Below are positions 23,743 to 35,450 of a stretch of 64,000 bases of DNA, piece by piece (the first letter of the stretch is position 1; every line of letters begins with the position of its first letter). The position numbers and the translations under genes are program-made. Origin of the DNA: Helicostylum pulchrum (lineage: Eukaryota > Mucoromycota > Mucoromycetes > Mucorales > Mucoraceae); contig JAIXMO010000007.1 of NCBI GenBank assembly GCA_025677825.1, positions 682,001 to 746,000 on the forward strand, written 5' to 3'. A model generated the notes under the pieces. The model was not told the DNA's origin, made no database searches, and was given only the letters and a program-made list of their open reading frames with translations.

Positions 23743-25037
23743 ATGAAGATTAGTATAATTGCCATTGCAGCGATTCAGCTGCCTATACTGACATTTGCTG
23801 CTACCGTAAAGAACCTGGTTATATTTGGTGACTCGAATTCAGGTAAGCGTCTTAATAAACATGTATTTATTTACAGACTAATTTTTTTTTTCTGTAACTT
23901 TCGTAGATGTTGGTAATGGTCAAAGGTGGTCTAATGGACCTTTATGGAACGAGTACTTGACAGCAGCATGGAATGCATCGTTATATAATTTTGCGTATAG
24001 TGGATCAGTATGTGATACTAACATGTATAATTCAATTGCTAAAGAAGATAGAGTACCCAGTTTAAAAGATCAAATGGAAGCTTATTATAATTTAAAGTTG
24101 GATTTAAAGCCAGAAGAAACTGTTTATGGGTTTTGGTTTGGAGTACAAGATATTTATGAGATGTCAAAGCGACATGGAAAACAAGAACCTGATTATAAAG
24201 AAATTACGGATTGCATTGGACAACAACTTGTAAGCACAAAAAAAAAAAGTAATAACTTACATATTTAGACTTATTAAAAAAAATTATTAATAGAGAATTG
24301 CAAGAAAATCATTCCTATCAGATAGATTTATTGTGCTAAATATCGCACCATTAGGACATATGCCTTATTATCAAGATAGTAATGTAGCAATGAACCAAAG
24401 TCAAGCATCTGTTGAAATTAATCGTGGATTGGAAAAAGATATAGCCAATCTTAATAAACACCATCACGCTTTAGAAATGGATTACCTTGATATTCATTCG
24501 TTATTAAATGATATTGTGATAGATCCAACTACTTTTGACTTTAAAAACTCATCCGCTCCATACCTCGATAGTTGCGATAATCGACCCGAGTGCAAAGACC
24601 AAGTAAAAGATTATATTTGGTGGGACAAGACACATTTCACAACATCATTTCATAAATTAATTGCTACTAGTATTATTGAAGCGGAATCTTATATGCCAAA
24701 AATAGAGATGACAAGTACATTGGAAGATCAATTAAAAAATTTAAAATCTAAATTTCATTCTAAAAAGTACACTGTTAAAACATCGAATAGTGGAGTATTG
24801 GAGGAAATAGCTAGATTATATGATATTGCAAAGTTAGTCCCCGCTCAACCTTCTCAAGTACCGTTAGAAGAAGACGATTCAGAATACGAAACGGAAACAA
24901 TTAACCATAACAATACTGTTGCCGGTTTGTTTGTCATTTTACTACTTGTTGGTATCGTTGCTTGTATTAAATTTCCAAGCCTTCGTTTCTACCATGGTCG
25001 TGGAAAATTTATACCCGTAAGAAATGAAGAATTATAA
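23743..25037 (+). CDS. Membrane-anchored SGNH/GDSL esterase (CE16-like)
   Basis: Exons 23743-23842, 23907-24229 and 24294-25037; 388 residues. A signal peptide (MKISIIAIAAIQLPILTFAA) is followed by the block I motif VKNLVIFGDSNSDVGNGQRW, whose Ser is the nucleophile. Block V is WDKTHFTTSFHKLIA (Asp-x-x-His). The usual block III GxND is replaced by FGVQDIYE, so the oxyanion Asn is not in its normal place. A C-terminal helix (AGLFVILLLVGIVACIKF, about residues 348-365) followed by basic residues suggests a type I membrane protein with the esterase domain outside the cell or in the secretory lumen. Fungal relatives remove acetyl groups from carbohydrates. Substrate unknown. Confidence 0.85.
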
Positions 25038-25589
25038 AGACTCTTTTTTTCCTTTCCAAAAAAAAAAAGCATGTGTGTATCTATAGAAGCCCTTCCTTTT
25101 TTTTTTTTCTTTCTGTCAGAATAGATTTTATGAAATAATTTATTTTAAAAAAAATTGTTGTCGATCTCGAATAAACAATAAAACTTTCAGGGTCCTTGTA
25201 TTACTCTTCAATGGTAGAATGGTTTCTTTATTCTCTATATATATTTTTTTATTTGTTCGCTTAATATGGTATGTCTATATGTACAGAGAGAGAGGGAAAG
25301 AGAAAAACATATATAAGTAATAAATTACAGCTACTTCCATCTATAAAGCATCTCTTTTTTTTTTCTTCATAAATAAACAGAAACTTTATCGTATTCTAAA
25401 CAGGTAAAAATCTCGATTAAAATTATAATAATAATAACACTATTCTTAATAATTTAAGAACAATATACTGTATTACTTTACTAACATACTGATATAAATA
25501 ACTTTATAATTATTATTTTTTTCCATCTAGTTTATTACCTTTCTTTTTTTTTATTGTTTTTAAAAAGAAAAAAAAAACCCCCCAAACCA
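25038..25589. other. Gap: terminator and promoter sequence
   Basis: 552 bp of AT-rich DNA with pyrimidine tracts before the homeodomain gene. Nothing else seen. Confidence 0.5.
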
Positions 25590-27308
25590 ATGTCTATCTT
25601 CAACTCAAAGCAACCCTTGTATGGACAGGAAGCATCAATCGCTCACGATACAAAATCAGCTCACACGTCTTTTGAGCCTTTGGCCCCCTTGTCACCATTT
25701 TCTACACCCTCGCCCGATGACTCTAATATGCAGTTTTCATATGAAGAAGATTTGAGTAACTCGTTTGATGATACATGCTTAAATGAACTTCAAGACTCTC
25801 AAGATTATGACAACGCTCCTCCTTCTGTTGAGAGTATTTCTTTGGACCAACTTCTTCATAGTTTTCCTGATTTACCTTCATTTATTTACCACCCTTTCTT
25901 TGTTTTATTTTCTGATATTTGGCTTGAATTTCAAAAATATACAGCGTTAGCAAAAGAACCAAGCAATCGTAGTTATGTCCAATCTTGGCTTACTTCAACC
26001 GCGCTTCAAATACATTATCATATGGTCACGTTGGTCAAGAGCTCAGCTGAACAAGAAGACCCTGAATCTAGCTCGCGTAAATTATTCTCTGCTTTTAGAA
26101 TACTCAAGGATCGTATTGAAATTATGCATCAAGTATTTCAAATCATTGAAATGGGTCGTACGCTGGGTCAAAGTCCTACAGAAGCTATTGCTCCTTTAGT
26201 AGAGACGGCTGTCCAAATTAGAAAAGACGTAGCTTATTTTAATGATTCTTCTACCGCAATGATTCCAGTGATTGGTAAAGACGAGGTTAACTTGGTACGT
26301 CCGGACCAAGTAAGTATGGCAGACTTCGACAGTCATGTGATGAATACATATAACTTAATGCCGTATAACAACTTTTCAACCACTGCTGCAAATAACCTTA
26401 TAAGTAATACATGTATTCAACAGGATTCAAGTAATATGAACCCGATCCATGCACCTTATTCTTTTATTCAACCTTCTTGGATGCATTTTCATGATGGGTC
26501 TCTACCAGTTACACCTTCGCAAAGTTCAGTTCAATATAATCAATTTATGTCTTTACCTACTTCTCCCACGTGCGCACAAGAAGTTTATTCGGTGGATCAA
26601 CCTGCTCGTACACCGTGTAATTCAGTTCAAGACATGACCTTATCACCATATAAATCTAATTCACCACTTAATAATACGAGCGAAGCCAATCCATCCGAGG
26701 ATGACGATAATGACTATGATATGGATTTGGATGATGATGACCTAAATAGTATGACAGTCAAAGAAGAATACGATGATGAGTATATCGCTTCAGATGTAGA
26801 AGAAGAAGATATGAAGGAAAACAAAATTAGAAGAAGAAGTAAACGTACCAAGGTTTTAAAACCCGGAATATCTATTACTAAATCTAGAATTAATGCGGTA
26901 ACAACTAAAGATAAACGACCTGTTGCGTTTGAAAGGCAATATACCCGTCGTACGGCAACCTCTTATGATTCAGAAACGACACACTATTTAAAATCAATCT
27001 TTTTTGATATTTATAGTAATAATGATAAACTAACCAAAGATCAACGTCGCCAAGTGCAACGTGAAACTGGACTAAAGCCTAGAAATATTACTTATTGGTT
27101 TTCAAATCATAAACGTCGCTTTCAAAATTCTTTACTGGTATATAAAAAGATTGTTACTGAAAGTAAAGGATCTGTTAAGAATTACAATGACTTTCTGCTA
27201 TGGAGAAGATCACGTGGATTATCAGAAGAAGTATTAGAAAATGAACATTTACAAATTATAGATGATCTTGACCACAGTCAAGACGAAAACGATGACGACG
27301 AAGTATAA
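25590..27308 (+). CDS. Homeodomain transcription factor
   Basis: Single exon of 572 residues, start at ATG 25590 (the frame is open further but only from a TTG). The N-terminal half is Ser/Pro-rich with a compact helical segment around residues 90-220 (SLDQLLHSFPDLPSFIYHPF onward). An acidic run and a basic nuclear-localisation patch (RRRSKRTKVLK) precede the homeodomain near residues 450-515: TRRTATSYDSETTHYLKSIF, then DQRRQVQRETGLKPRNITYW and FSNHKRRFQN. Helix 3 reads ITYWFSNHKRRFQ: the invariant Trp, Phe and Arg of WFxNxR-type helices are kept, with Ser-Asn-His in place of the common Gln-Asn-Arg. It should bind DNA in the nucleus; targets unknown. The acidic C-terminal tail could activate. 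Confidence 0.88.
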   Translation: MSIFNSKQPLYGQEASIAHDTKSAHTSFEPLAPLSPFSTPSPDDSNMQFSYEEDLSNSFDDTCLNELQDSQDYDNAPPSVESISLDQLLHSFPDLPSFIYHPFFVLFSDIWLEFQKYTALAKEPSNRSYVQSWLTSTALQIHYHMVTLVKSSAEQEDPESSSRKLFSAFRILKDRIEIMHQVFQIIEMGRTLGQSPTEAIAPLVETAVQIRKDVAYFNDSSTAMIPVIGKDEVNLVRPDQVSMADFDSHVMNTYNLMPYNNFSTTAANNLISNTCIQQDSSNMNPIHAPYSFIQPSWMHFHDGSLPVTPSQSSVQYNQFMSLPTSPTCAQEVYSVDQPARTPCNSVQDMTLSPYKSNSPLNNTSEANPSEDDDNDYDMDLDDDDLNSMTVKEEYDDEYIASDVEEEDMKENKIRRRSKRTKVLKPGISITKSRINAVTTKDKRPVAFERQYTRRTATSYDSETTHYLKSIFFDIYSNNDKLTKDQRRQVQRETGLKPRNITYWFSNHKRRFQNSLLVYKKIVTESKGSVKNYNDFLLWRRSRGLSEEVLENEHLQIIDDLDHSQDENDDDEV

Positions 27309-27743
27309 AGTAGACTACTACTACTGTAAAATATTAAGTTTTGGAAAAATAAATAATAAAAAATAGTCCAATCAAATTTAGTCTTTAAGAATCATGTATT
27401 TTACCCTTTATTTACTTAGTGTCATGTGAGTTGCATAAATAAGTTAACTAGGTAGTTACTACATTTATAACACATGGAATCAATGATAGGAATTTATTTG
27501 CTCATTATCTCTTTCAACGTTGTCAATTTTTACTAGACGATTGGAACATAATATTATAAGCATACGAAATACGTGTTCTGATACATCACATGCGTACAAA
27601 TGAAATCGATGTCCTTCACCCCTTCTTTTTTTTAAAAAAAGGAAACCTTCTCCTGATAAAGACCAACTTTTTTTTTTTATTACAAAAAGGAAAGCTTGTT
27701 GTATATCCTTCACTTTTCTTTTTCTTTTTTTCTCTTTAAAATA
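27309..27743. other. Gap, nothing supported
   Basis: 435 bp; a minus-strand frame at 27480-27758 is antisense to the promoter and start of the betaine-lipid synthase gene and reads as low-complexity Lys/Arg, so I reject it. Confidence 0.5.
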
Positions 27744-30369
27744 ATGAAGTTTCAACAAGATATTTTATATTTACCGCTATCGCTAAGGTTATTTTGTATA
27801 CCTGTTTCTTTGATCTGTATTCACTTGGTCCAATTACAAGCGCGTTTTTCTAACGTATTTCATAATGATCAATGCCAACATTGGTTTATGGTATGTGCTT
27901 ATGCTGTTACCGCGGTCACTATGTCATGTTTATTTGTATGGGATCAGATTGGCACGCCACTCAAGTTTATGTATTCGTGTTTCTTTAAGCGTATTGGGGA
28001 CCATGGTAATGATCAGCAAGGTCGTCTCGAATCGTTTTATCAAGACCAAGCAGAAAGTAAGTCCTTTGTTTCACTCTAAGTATATATGTATACTTATGTT
28101 ACAATCTAACTCGGCCTAGTTTACGATAATTCGCGTGGTGCGTTATTAAGAGGTCGTAAAACCATGTTAAAACTATGCGCTGCTCAATTAAGAGAACAAA
28201 TAGATACAGGTTATATGACCAAAAAGCCCATTTGGGTTGATCTTGGTGGTGGTACCGGTTGGAATATTGAAATGATGCACGAATCCTTTCCTATCGATAC
28301 ATTTGAAAAGGTTATCTTGGTAGATTTAACACCTTCTCTTTGTCAAGTAGCTCAAAAGAGATTCGAAAATAAAGGTTGGAAAAATGTAGTGGTGCTTTGT
28401 CAAGATGCTTCTGGATTTCGAGTACCTGGCTTAGAAGATGCTTTGGAGGGCCGCGTTGGACTAGTTACTGTTTCTTATGCGCGTAAAGTTGTTTATTTAC
28501 ATGAACTTTCTTTTTTTTTATTCTCCGTCTCACGATTTCTTTTTTTTTTTAAAAAAATAGTGTCTATGATGGATACTTATCATTCCGTTGTCGATCGTAT
28601 TCAATCTTTACTGTGTCCTGAAGGTATCGTTGGGGTAGTAGACTTTTATGTATCAGGTAGAAGTAATGCACCAGCTGAATCTTGGTCCCCACAACAAAAC
28701 AGACAATGTAATTGGTTCACAAGACACTTTTGGCACGCTTGGTTCGAATTGGATCATATTCATTTAGAGCCTGGACGTCGTGATTACTTGGAATATAAGT
28801 TCGGAACTATAAAGTCCTTAAACCGCCGTAACCATTTTATTGTGCCATACTTGATTCAAATGCCTTATTATGTTTGGTTAGGTTGTTCTAATGCGCGTCA
28901 ACCCGAGCTAGTAAACTTGGTAGATATACCAGATGATACGGATAGTGTTGCTAGTGGACGGAGTCAAAGATCTTCTTTTAGTTTTGTAACTAGAAAACAT
29001 AATTCTTTCTCACATCAAAATAAGGAATGGAGATTGGACTATCAGCCAAATTTACCTTGTCATACTCAATTCAGATCGTATATTTATGCTTTTACTTGGG
29101 AGGACCCACGTGTGGATCTGCAATACTTGAATCTTTCGAAAGATGATGTCATGTTTGTGATCACGTCAGCTGGTGACAATGCTTTAGAGTATGCATTACA
29201 GGCACAACCTAAAAGAATACATTGTATTGATATGAATCCTTGTCAAGTAAGCGGAGGGAATTTTTCTTTTTTTACATACATAAAACTAATTCTTCTTTGT
29301 TTATAGAACCATTTATTAGAATTAAAGCTAGCAGGTATCACTTCACTTGAATATAATGACTTTTGGAAGATGTTTGGAGACGGTCATCATCCTAGTTTCC
29401 CTACTTTATTACATGATTTGATCTCACCTAATTTAAGTTCGTATGCGTTTCAATACTGGATTCAACATAAAGATCGATTTAATCACAAGTTTTATAAGAC
29501 GGGGTATTCTGGTTTAGCACTATCGATTTTGGAATGGTGGATTCGTATGCAAGGGTTAGGAAAAGATGTAGATGCAATGACTAGTGCAAGTACCATTGAA
29601 GAACAGGTTAAAGTATGGCAAACAAAGATTCGTCCTGCTATATTTTCTCCTATGATTCAAAAGATCTTACACAATCCTATGTTTTTATGGAACGCGCTTG
29701 GTGGTAAGTTTTCTTTTTGGCTTCTGATCTACGTAGCTCTAAAACCATTGCTTTTTTTTTTCGTACAGTCCCTATTAATCAAATGAATATGTTTTTGAAA
29801 GAGTGTACTACACAGGAGTATATTGAAAACACATTAGATCCTATAGCATCGCATTCTTTGTTTAGTGAGGACCAATACTTTTATTACCTTTGTTTAAAAC
29901 AACGATACAGCCATAATAGCTGTCCATCATACCTCACAAGAGATGGATTTAATAAATTAAAGGTAAAGTATACATTTAAAAAAAAATATTTGTACGTGAT
30001 TTTTGACCTTCTATATAAATTTAGACTTCAGGAGCTCTTAACTCGTTTAGATTACATACGGAATCTATTTTGGATGCTCTTCGATCTTTGCAAGATAATT
30101 ATTTAACTCGATTGGTAGTCATGGATCATATGGATTGGTTTAATCCAGAGTCCTGTGAAGAATTAGATCAAGAGATTATGGAAATGAAACGTACGTTACA
30201 GAACGGTGGCCAGGTTTATTGGCGTAGTGCAGGTACACAGCCGTGGTATAATGCATTGTTTGAAAAACACGGGTTTGTTCGAATTGAAGCTTTGGGCGTT
30301 CGATGTTCAGGTCAAGCTATAGACCGTGTCAATATGTATGCTAGTTTTTACAGAGCTACCAAGCCTTAG
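27744..30369 (+). CDS. BTA1: Betaine lipid (DGTS) synthase, BtaB-BtaA fusion
   Basis: Six exons: 27744-28056, 28120-28482, 28561-29246, 29307-29703, 29769-29962 and 30025-30369; 765 residues. After a hydrophobic N-terminus comes a class I SAM methyltransferase (WVDLGGGTGWNIEMM motif I; VSYALSMMDTYHSVVD rebuilt across intron 2), the BtaB-like half. The second half is the BtaA-like 3-amino-3-carboxypropyl transferase: FTWEDPRVDLQYLNLSKDDV, then ITSAGDNALEYALQ and HCIDMNPCQNHLLELKLAG across intron 3, and DHMDWFNPE near the end. The enzyme moves the aminocarboxypropyl group of SAM to diacylglycerol and trimethylates it, making the phosphorus-free lipid DGTS, used in place of phosphatidylcholine under phosphate limitation in fungi and algae. 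Likely membrane-bound in the ER. Confidence 0.93.
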
Positions 30370-31267
30370 TTTTCCTTTATTATTCTATTTTAACAATAAA
30401 TAATAAGTATGTTCATCAAATACGACGACCTGTCAAACAGTCTATCTTTGAATATACAGTAGGACTATTTACACTATAAACTAGAAATATCCAGTGTGTA
30501 CGATTTTCCATAAAAGAAAGCGGGGGAGCGGTTACACATTACCACTAATAGGCACAACCCAATATTTTAGTAGCTCCCACTGACCGTCTTTTTTGAAAAA
30601 AAAAAAAAGGTGTAATTAACTAACAAACGTCATAAAGTAATTTTGCTTGGACCAAAAATAAGCAAGATGTATGAAACTATTATCAACTTGATGTGGAATA
30701 GAAAGCATTTTTCTAATTCATCACTGTAAACAACTCGGAAACCGGAAAACGGTGACAAAACTTAAAGTTGATTAGATTGTCGCTAACCTTATTTGCTAAG
30801 ATGGAATAGATCCTTTCAAACAATCAGGAACCCTAAAAAGTTCTCAGGTGTAACTATAATATCCCCCCCCCCTTCGCGTTTACGATCCTATATGACTTCT
30901 AAGGGGAGGTCAAAGTTTGATAAAGAAGCTTACTAAATCGTATTTTGGAGGGATAACTGCGATGTGTACAGCACCTTTTTTTTTGCGGAGGCGCTCTAGT
31001 TTCTTGAGCTTCTATTCGTTTCAAAGCAGCCAGTTGTCATGCAATCAAGATAGTATACATAACAAAAAGTGTAACGGCGGACTTGCTAGAACAGAGTCAC
31101 GGTCTATGACAATGGTTAACCAATCAATCAAAGAGACAAAGTAAAGAATGCTTGAAGGATCGGATGTTTGTGTATGCTTGGTGTTACTTGGTTTGACCCC
31201 GCTTTAAAAATAGCCTTTTTTTTTTTTAGTCTTTTCTTTTTTTACGCAAATTTTTTTTTTTGGAGTA
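30370..31267. other. Gap with a poly-C tract
   Basis: 898 bp without a supported gene. Contains a run of about 10 C at 30863-30872. An open frame at 30917-31144 has no coding character. Confidence 0.5.
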
Positions 31268-33590
31268 ATGTCTAGTCCATTACCAGTGAATGCCAAAAAA
31301 GGCTCCCAAGGTGAAGAGAACCATGACTCTTACATAAATGAAAATGTGCTTGCAGGTTCTTTTGATAGAGCGGAATCAATTGCTAGGTTAGGTTCTTCTC
31401 CTATGCCGCCTACGTTTAATTTTGGTACTTCTCCCGCCAGAAGTATACATTCTCATATGTCTTACGGAAGTACAGCCCACCCCAACGATATCCTTTCTTC
31501 CACTAGACCTCACTCAACTTATGGCGATAACTTGTCTGTTGCAGATATGCCAGATGAAGAAGTGGCTAGAGCAGTAAAGCGTCATTTAGTATCTACTTCA
31601 CCTTCTGGATCTCACCATAATTTTCCTAGCGGTGGTTCTCCTCGTCGCAGTGTCAATAGTCGACACCCCGAATCGGATGATGAAGGAGAAATTACCAATG
31701 TACATCAATTACCAGGTGGAGCCATCACACATGATATTTATAAGTGGTCTGAATCTGTAGAGGATAAAAGAGCTCGTATGAAAAGGTCTAGATCAGTGAA
31801 TGTACCTCGTAGTGAACCAACTGATCCTTCACTTGTGAATTTGAAAGATCCTGGAGGATTTAGACGTCATTTTATTATTGATCGGGCTGCTAAAAAGGGT
31901 AAAAAGCCTCCTTCTTGGATTACACATACTTTTGTAGACTTTTTGGCATTATATGGTCATTTTGGTGGTGAAGATTTAAGTGATGATGAAGGTGAGGAAA
32001 GTGATGACGAAGAGAGAAGACAAAGTTTCTCTGATATTGTTGGCGATGGTGAAGGATCGGATGAACGTACTGCTTTGTTAACTCAAGCACGAGCAAATGC
32101 TGTAGAAGGAACTGCTACTCCTTCCAAGGCTGTATTTTTATTGCTCAAATCATTTATTGGAACAGGTAACTATAATTCATATTAAAATAACCACTGTTTC
32201 TTATATTAAGATATGCTCTATTTTTAGGTGTCATGTTTTTACCCAAGGCGTAAGTATAAACAAATAAAATTGATCTGCAACTTTATAATTGGCACGAGAA
32301 ATTACTAACTCAAATGTATAGATTCAATAATGGTGGATTAATGTTCTCGACCTTATTTTTATCTTTTGTTGCCGGCGTTTCGCTTTACAGTTTCTTGTTA
32401 CTAGTTGAAACTCGTAACAAAGTTCCAGCATCATTTGGTGACATTGGTGGCGTATTATTTGGTAAAACGATGCGTATGTTGGTATTAGTTGCAATCACAA
32501 CTTCCCAGGTAAAACTTTTCATGATACCATTATGCCGTCATAAATTACTTAATAAGGAACTTTCTCCCCAAAATAGATCGGTTTTGTATGTGCCTACATG
32601 GTCTTTGTCGCACAAAGTTTACAGGCTTTGATTGAAGCTATCTCTAACTGTGAAACTGATGTACCGCTCTATTACCTTATTTTGGTTCAAATATTCATGT
32701 TTGTTCCTCTTGCTATGATTCGAAAGATTCAAAAACTTTCAATTTTTGCATTGATTGCTGATGCTTTCATTCTTGTTGGTTTGGTTTATTTATATTACTA
32801 TGATTTCTTAACCTTGGCTTTACACGGTGTAGGTAAAGTCGAATGGTTTATTAACCCTGCGTCGTTCCCTATGTTTATCGGTACTGCTGTATTCACATTT
32901 GAAGGTGTTGGTTTAAGTAAGTCGTCTTAGATTACCGTTTTTTATGTAAGCACGGTTACTAATACATGCTTTTAAATAGTTATCCCTATTACCGAATCCA
33001 TGAAAGAGCCCAAAAAATTCCCCAAGGTATTAGCTTGGACTATGTTATTTATTACTCTACTCTTTATTTCTCTTGGTCTTTTATCTTACCTCGCATTTGG
33101 CGAAGATGTTCAAACTGTTGTCTTATTGAACTTGCCCGCTACACCACTTGTAAATACTATTCAAGGTTTATACGCTCTTGCTATCTGCCTTTCTATTCCT
33201 TTGCAACTTTTCCCTGCTATTCGTATTGTTGAAACCGGTCTCTTTTCCAAGTCTGGTAAAAACGATCCTTTAGTCAAGTGGCAAAAGAATGTTTTCAGAT
33301 TTGCTGCTGTTTTAGTTTGTGCAGGTGTTGCTATCGCTGGTTCTGCCGATCTCGATAAATTTGTATCCTTAATTGGTTCGCTCTTCTGTATTCCCCTGTG
33401 TTTCTTATTCCCTCCTCTTTTCCATTTGAAGGCTGTCGCTAATACTTGGAAGCAAAAATCAATTGATATCTCCATCATTACTTTTGGTACCGTTTGTATG
33501 CTTTATACAACTTATATCACTATTGGTCTTTGGACTTCTGCAGGTGAACCTGTTGTCGTCCCCACCTCTCGTTGTATCCCTCATTTTTAA
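31268..33590 (+). CDS. Vacuolar amino-acid transporter (AVT3-type, AAAP family)
   Basis: Exons 31268-32165, 32228-32249 (only 22 nt), 32322-32508, 32577-32916 and 32980-33590; 685 residues. About 270 N-terminal residues are cytosolic, Ser/Pro/His-rich, with an acidic stretch (GGEDLSDDEGEESDDEE). The Aa_trans domain follows: SKAVFLLLKSFIGTGVMFLP (joined across intron 1, the family's first helix), FNNGGLMFSTLFLS, then VIPITESMKEPKKFPKVLAW, the conserved loop before helix 7. The tiny exon 2 encodes GVMFLPK and part of the next Ala. S. pombe/S. cerevisiae AVT3/AVT4 relatives export neutral amino acids from the vacuole; specificity here is inferred. Confidence 0.9.
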
Positions 33591-35450
33591 ATAACAGACA
33601 TGTATTCAGTAGACTGTTTTATTCCTTCTTGTTTTTATACTTTTTTTTTCTCTCCTTATTCAGTTTATACCTTAAAATTAAATAAAAAGCGTCGCAAAGT
33701 AATTAAGCTACATGTACCATACAATAGTGCTTTCACCCTACTGACATAAAAGTATATTTTAAGTTACCTTATCCTTGTGATCTATGGCCACAAATGTAGT
33801 ACTGAGTGTCAATATTGAGGACAAAAAATCTGAAATCTCGGGTGGCGTACTAGTTTCACTCAAAGCTCTAGTTGACAAAAAACTACCGATCTTATACCTT
33901 TCTTTTCTTGTCGAAAGAAAAAAGTTTCTTGGTGTCAATAAGTATAACAACTGCGTTTGTTTTAATCAAAGCCACCCTCTTTTAATTGGTAGTAATAGTA
34001 CTTGTTAAATGCTCTGGCGAAAACATTTGGGCGACAAAGAAATCAAAACAAAAATTAAGAGCGTATTGGTGCTGTAGTAGGTAAATTATTTGATACTACT
34101 ACGGATGGTGATGTCAATGTCGAATTTTGGTGATTTCTTATGTCAGCGATTGTTCAAATTCAGGTATCTCAGTGAGCTTTTTTTCTTAGCAGCGATTTTC
34201 AAGCTGATCTTTTTTTTTTAACACAATTGCATTAGGAACGGTTTTAATATTAAAACCGAGTCAATCATTACAGCTCATATAATACTTGTGCAGTTTCTTT
34301 ATTGCAGGATATAAACTATTTTGCTCACTATTCGATATAAGGGTATGCTCAATTTAAGAGTGGATTTTATTACAAATTTCGGCTGCCCCTAAATAGAGCC
34401 GTTACTGTATTAGCGCTAATGATGTTTAAAACTTTTAATATGATTGGGTCTATAGGAGGCATACATATATGTATATATATTTATAAAATCTAATATTACA
34501 TGTGGGGTTCTTTATATTTTAATGTGTTACCTATAAAAGGAACGTAACATTATAGTTACCATGTATGTCAAATATAACGATATTTTAGATTTTTAAATAG
34601 CTCCAAGAATTGAATGGAATATAGACCATAATATTGGTAGAAAAAATTGTCGCTTTTTATTGTAAATGATATTTTATCGTACCCAATTACAGTTACTAAT
34701 AGATCAGTTATCGATCTTTCCCTCTCTCTTTCTATGTATATAATAAAACATACGAGTAGCCGCTCATTTTTAATTAGTTTTCTTTGGTAGTTTTCTTTGG
34801 TAAACTGTAAACCGAGTTTAAAAATAAATCTGAGTTGTACAGAAACAAAGGAAATTATAGCTGTTACATAAAAAAAGTATGCACATTTAGTTTGTGCTAC
34901 TCGCCAAATAGTAATCTTTAATTATTTCTTACCAAGTGGCATACTAAGGAGAGAACCATTGAGAATAATTATTTGTTCCTATTATCTTATACTACTTGTA
35001 TAAGTCACGTTATGCTTTTAATTAGAAGAAAAATTGTCGAGAAAAGTCATGTAAATATATTTTACGGAGTTAATGCTAATCATCGTACTACCAGATTAAC
35101 TCGAAAAACTTAAATAATACCGAGTGTATCATGCAGAAGGGTAGATTGTAAAGGAGTATTCGAAATGTGGGAAATACATAGGTACACAAGTGCACATGTT
35201 TTATGTTTTCGTAAAGCGGTAATCGAGCGAATGATCGAAATCAGTGTACCACACACTTGTACTTTTAACGACTGCATTTTCGAAAGAAATCCGAGTGAAA
35301 TGCATATGTTAATTGTAAAACTTTATTTTTGACGTTTTTTTTTAATTACGTATATATATACCATTATAAAGATATTATTACTATTATCTACCTTTCTACT
35401 TCATCTTATAGTCCTTCTGTGACTTTTTTTACTTTATTTCCCCCCTAAAC
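33591..35450. other. Long gap, upstream region of lipase 1
   Basis: 1.86 kb with no supported gene; two overlapping frames at 33759-34008 on opposite strands are probably chance. From about 34550 the sequence has patchy similarity to the DNA before lipase 2 (38090-39180), showing the duplication included the promoter. Confidence 0.5.
35219..35311 (+). promoter_or_regulatory. Promoter blocks conserved between the two lipase genes, copy 1
   Basis: Two blocks retained in both promoters: GTAATCGAGCGAATGATCG at about 35219 (copy 2: same with two changes, about 38938) and GTGAAATGCATATGTTA at 35295-35311, identical in copy 2 at 39017-39033. They lie 140-235 bp before the start codon in a background that has otherwise diverged strongly. 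Confidence 0.5.
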
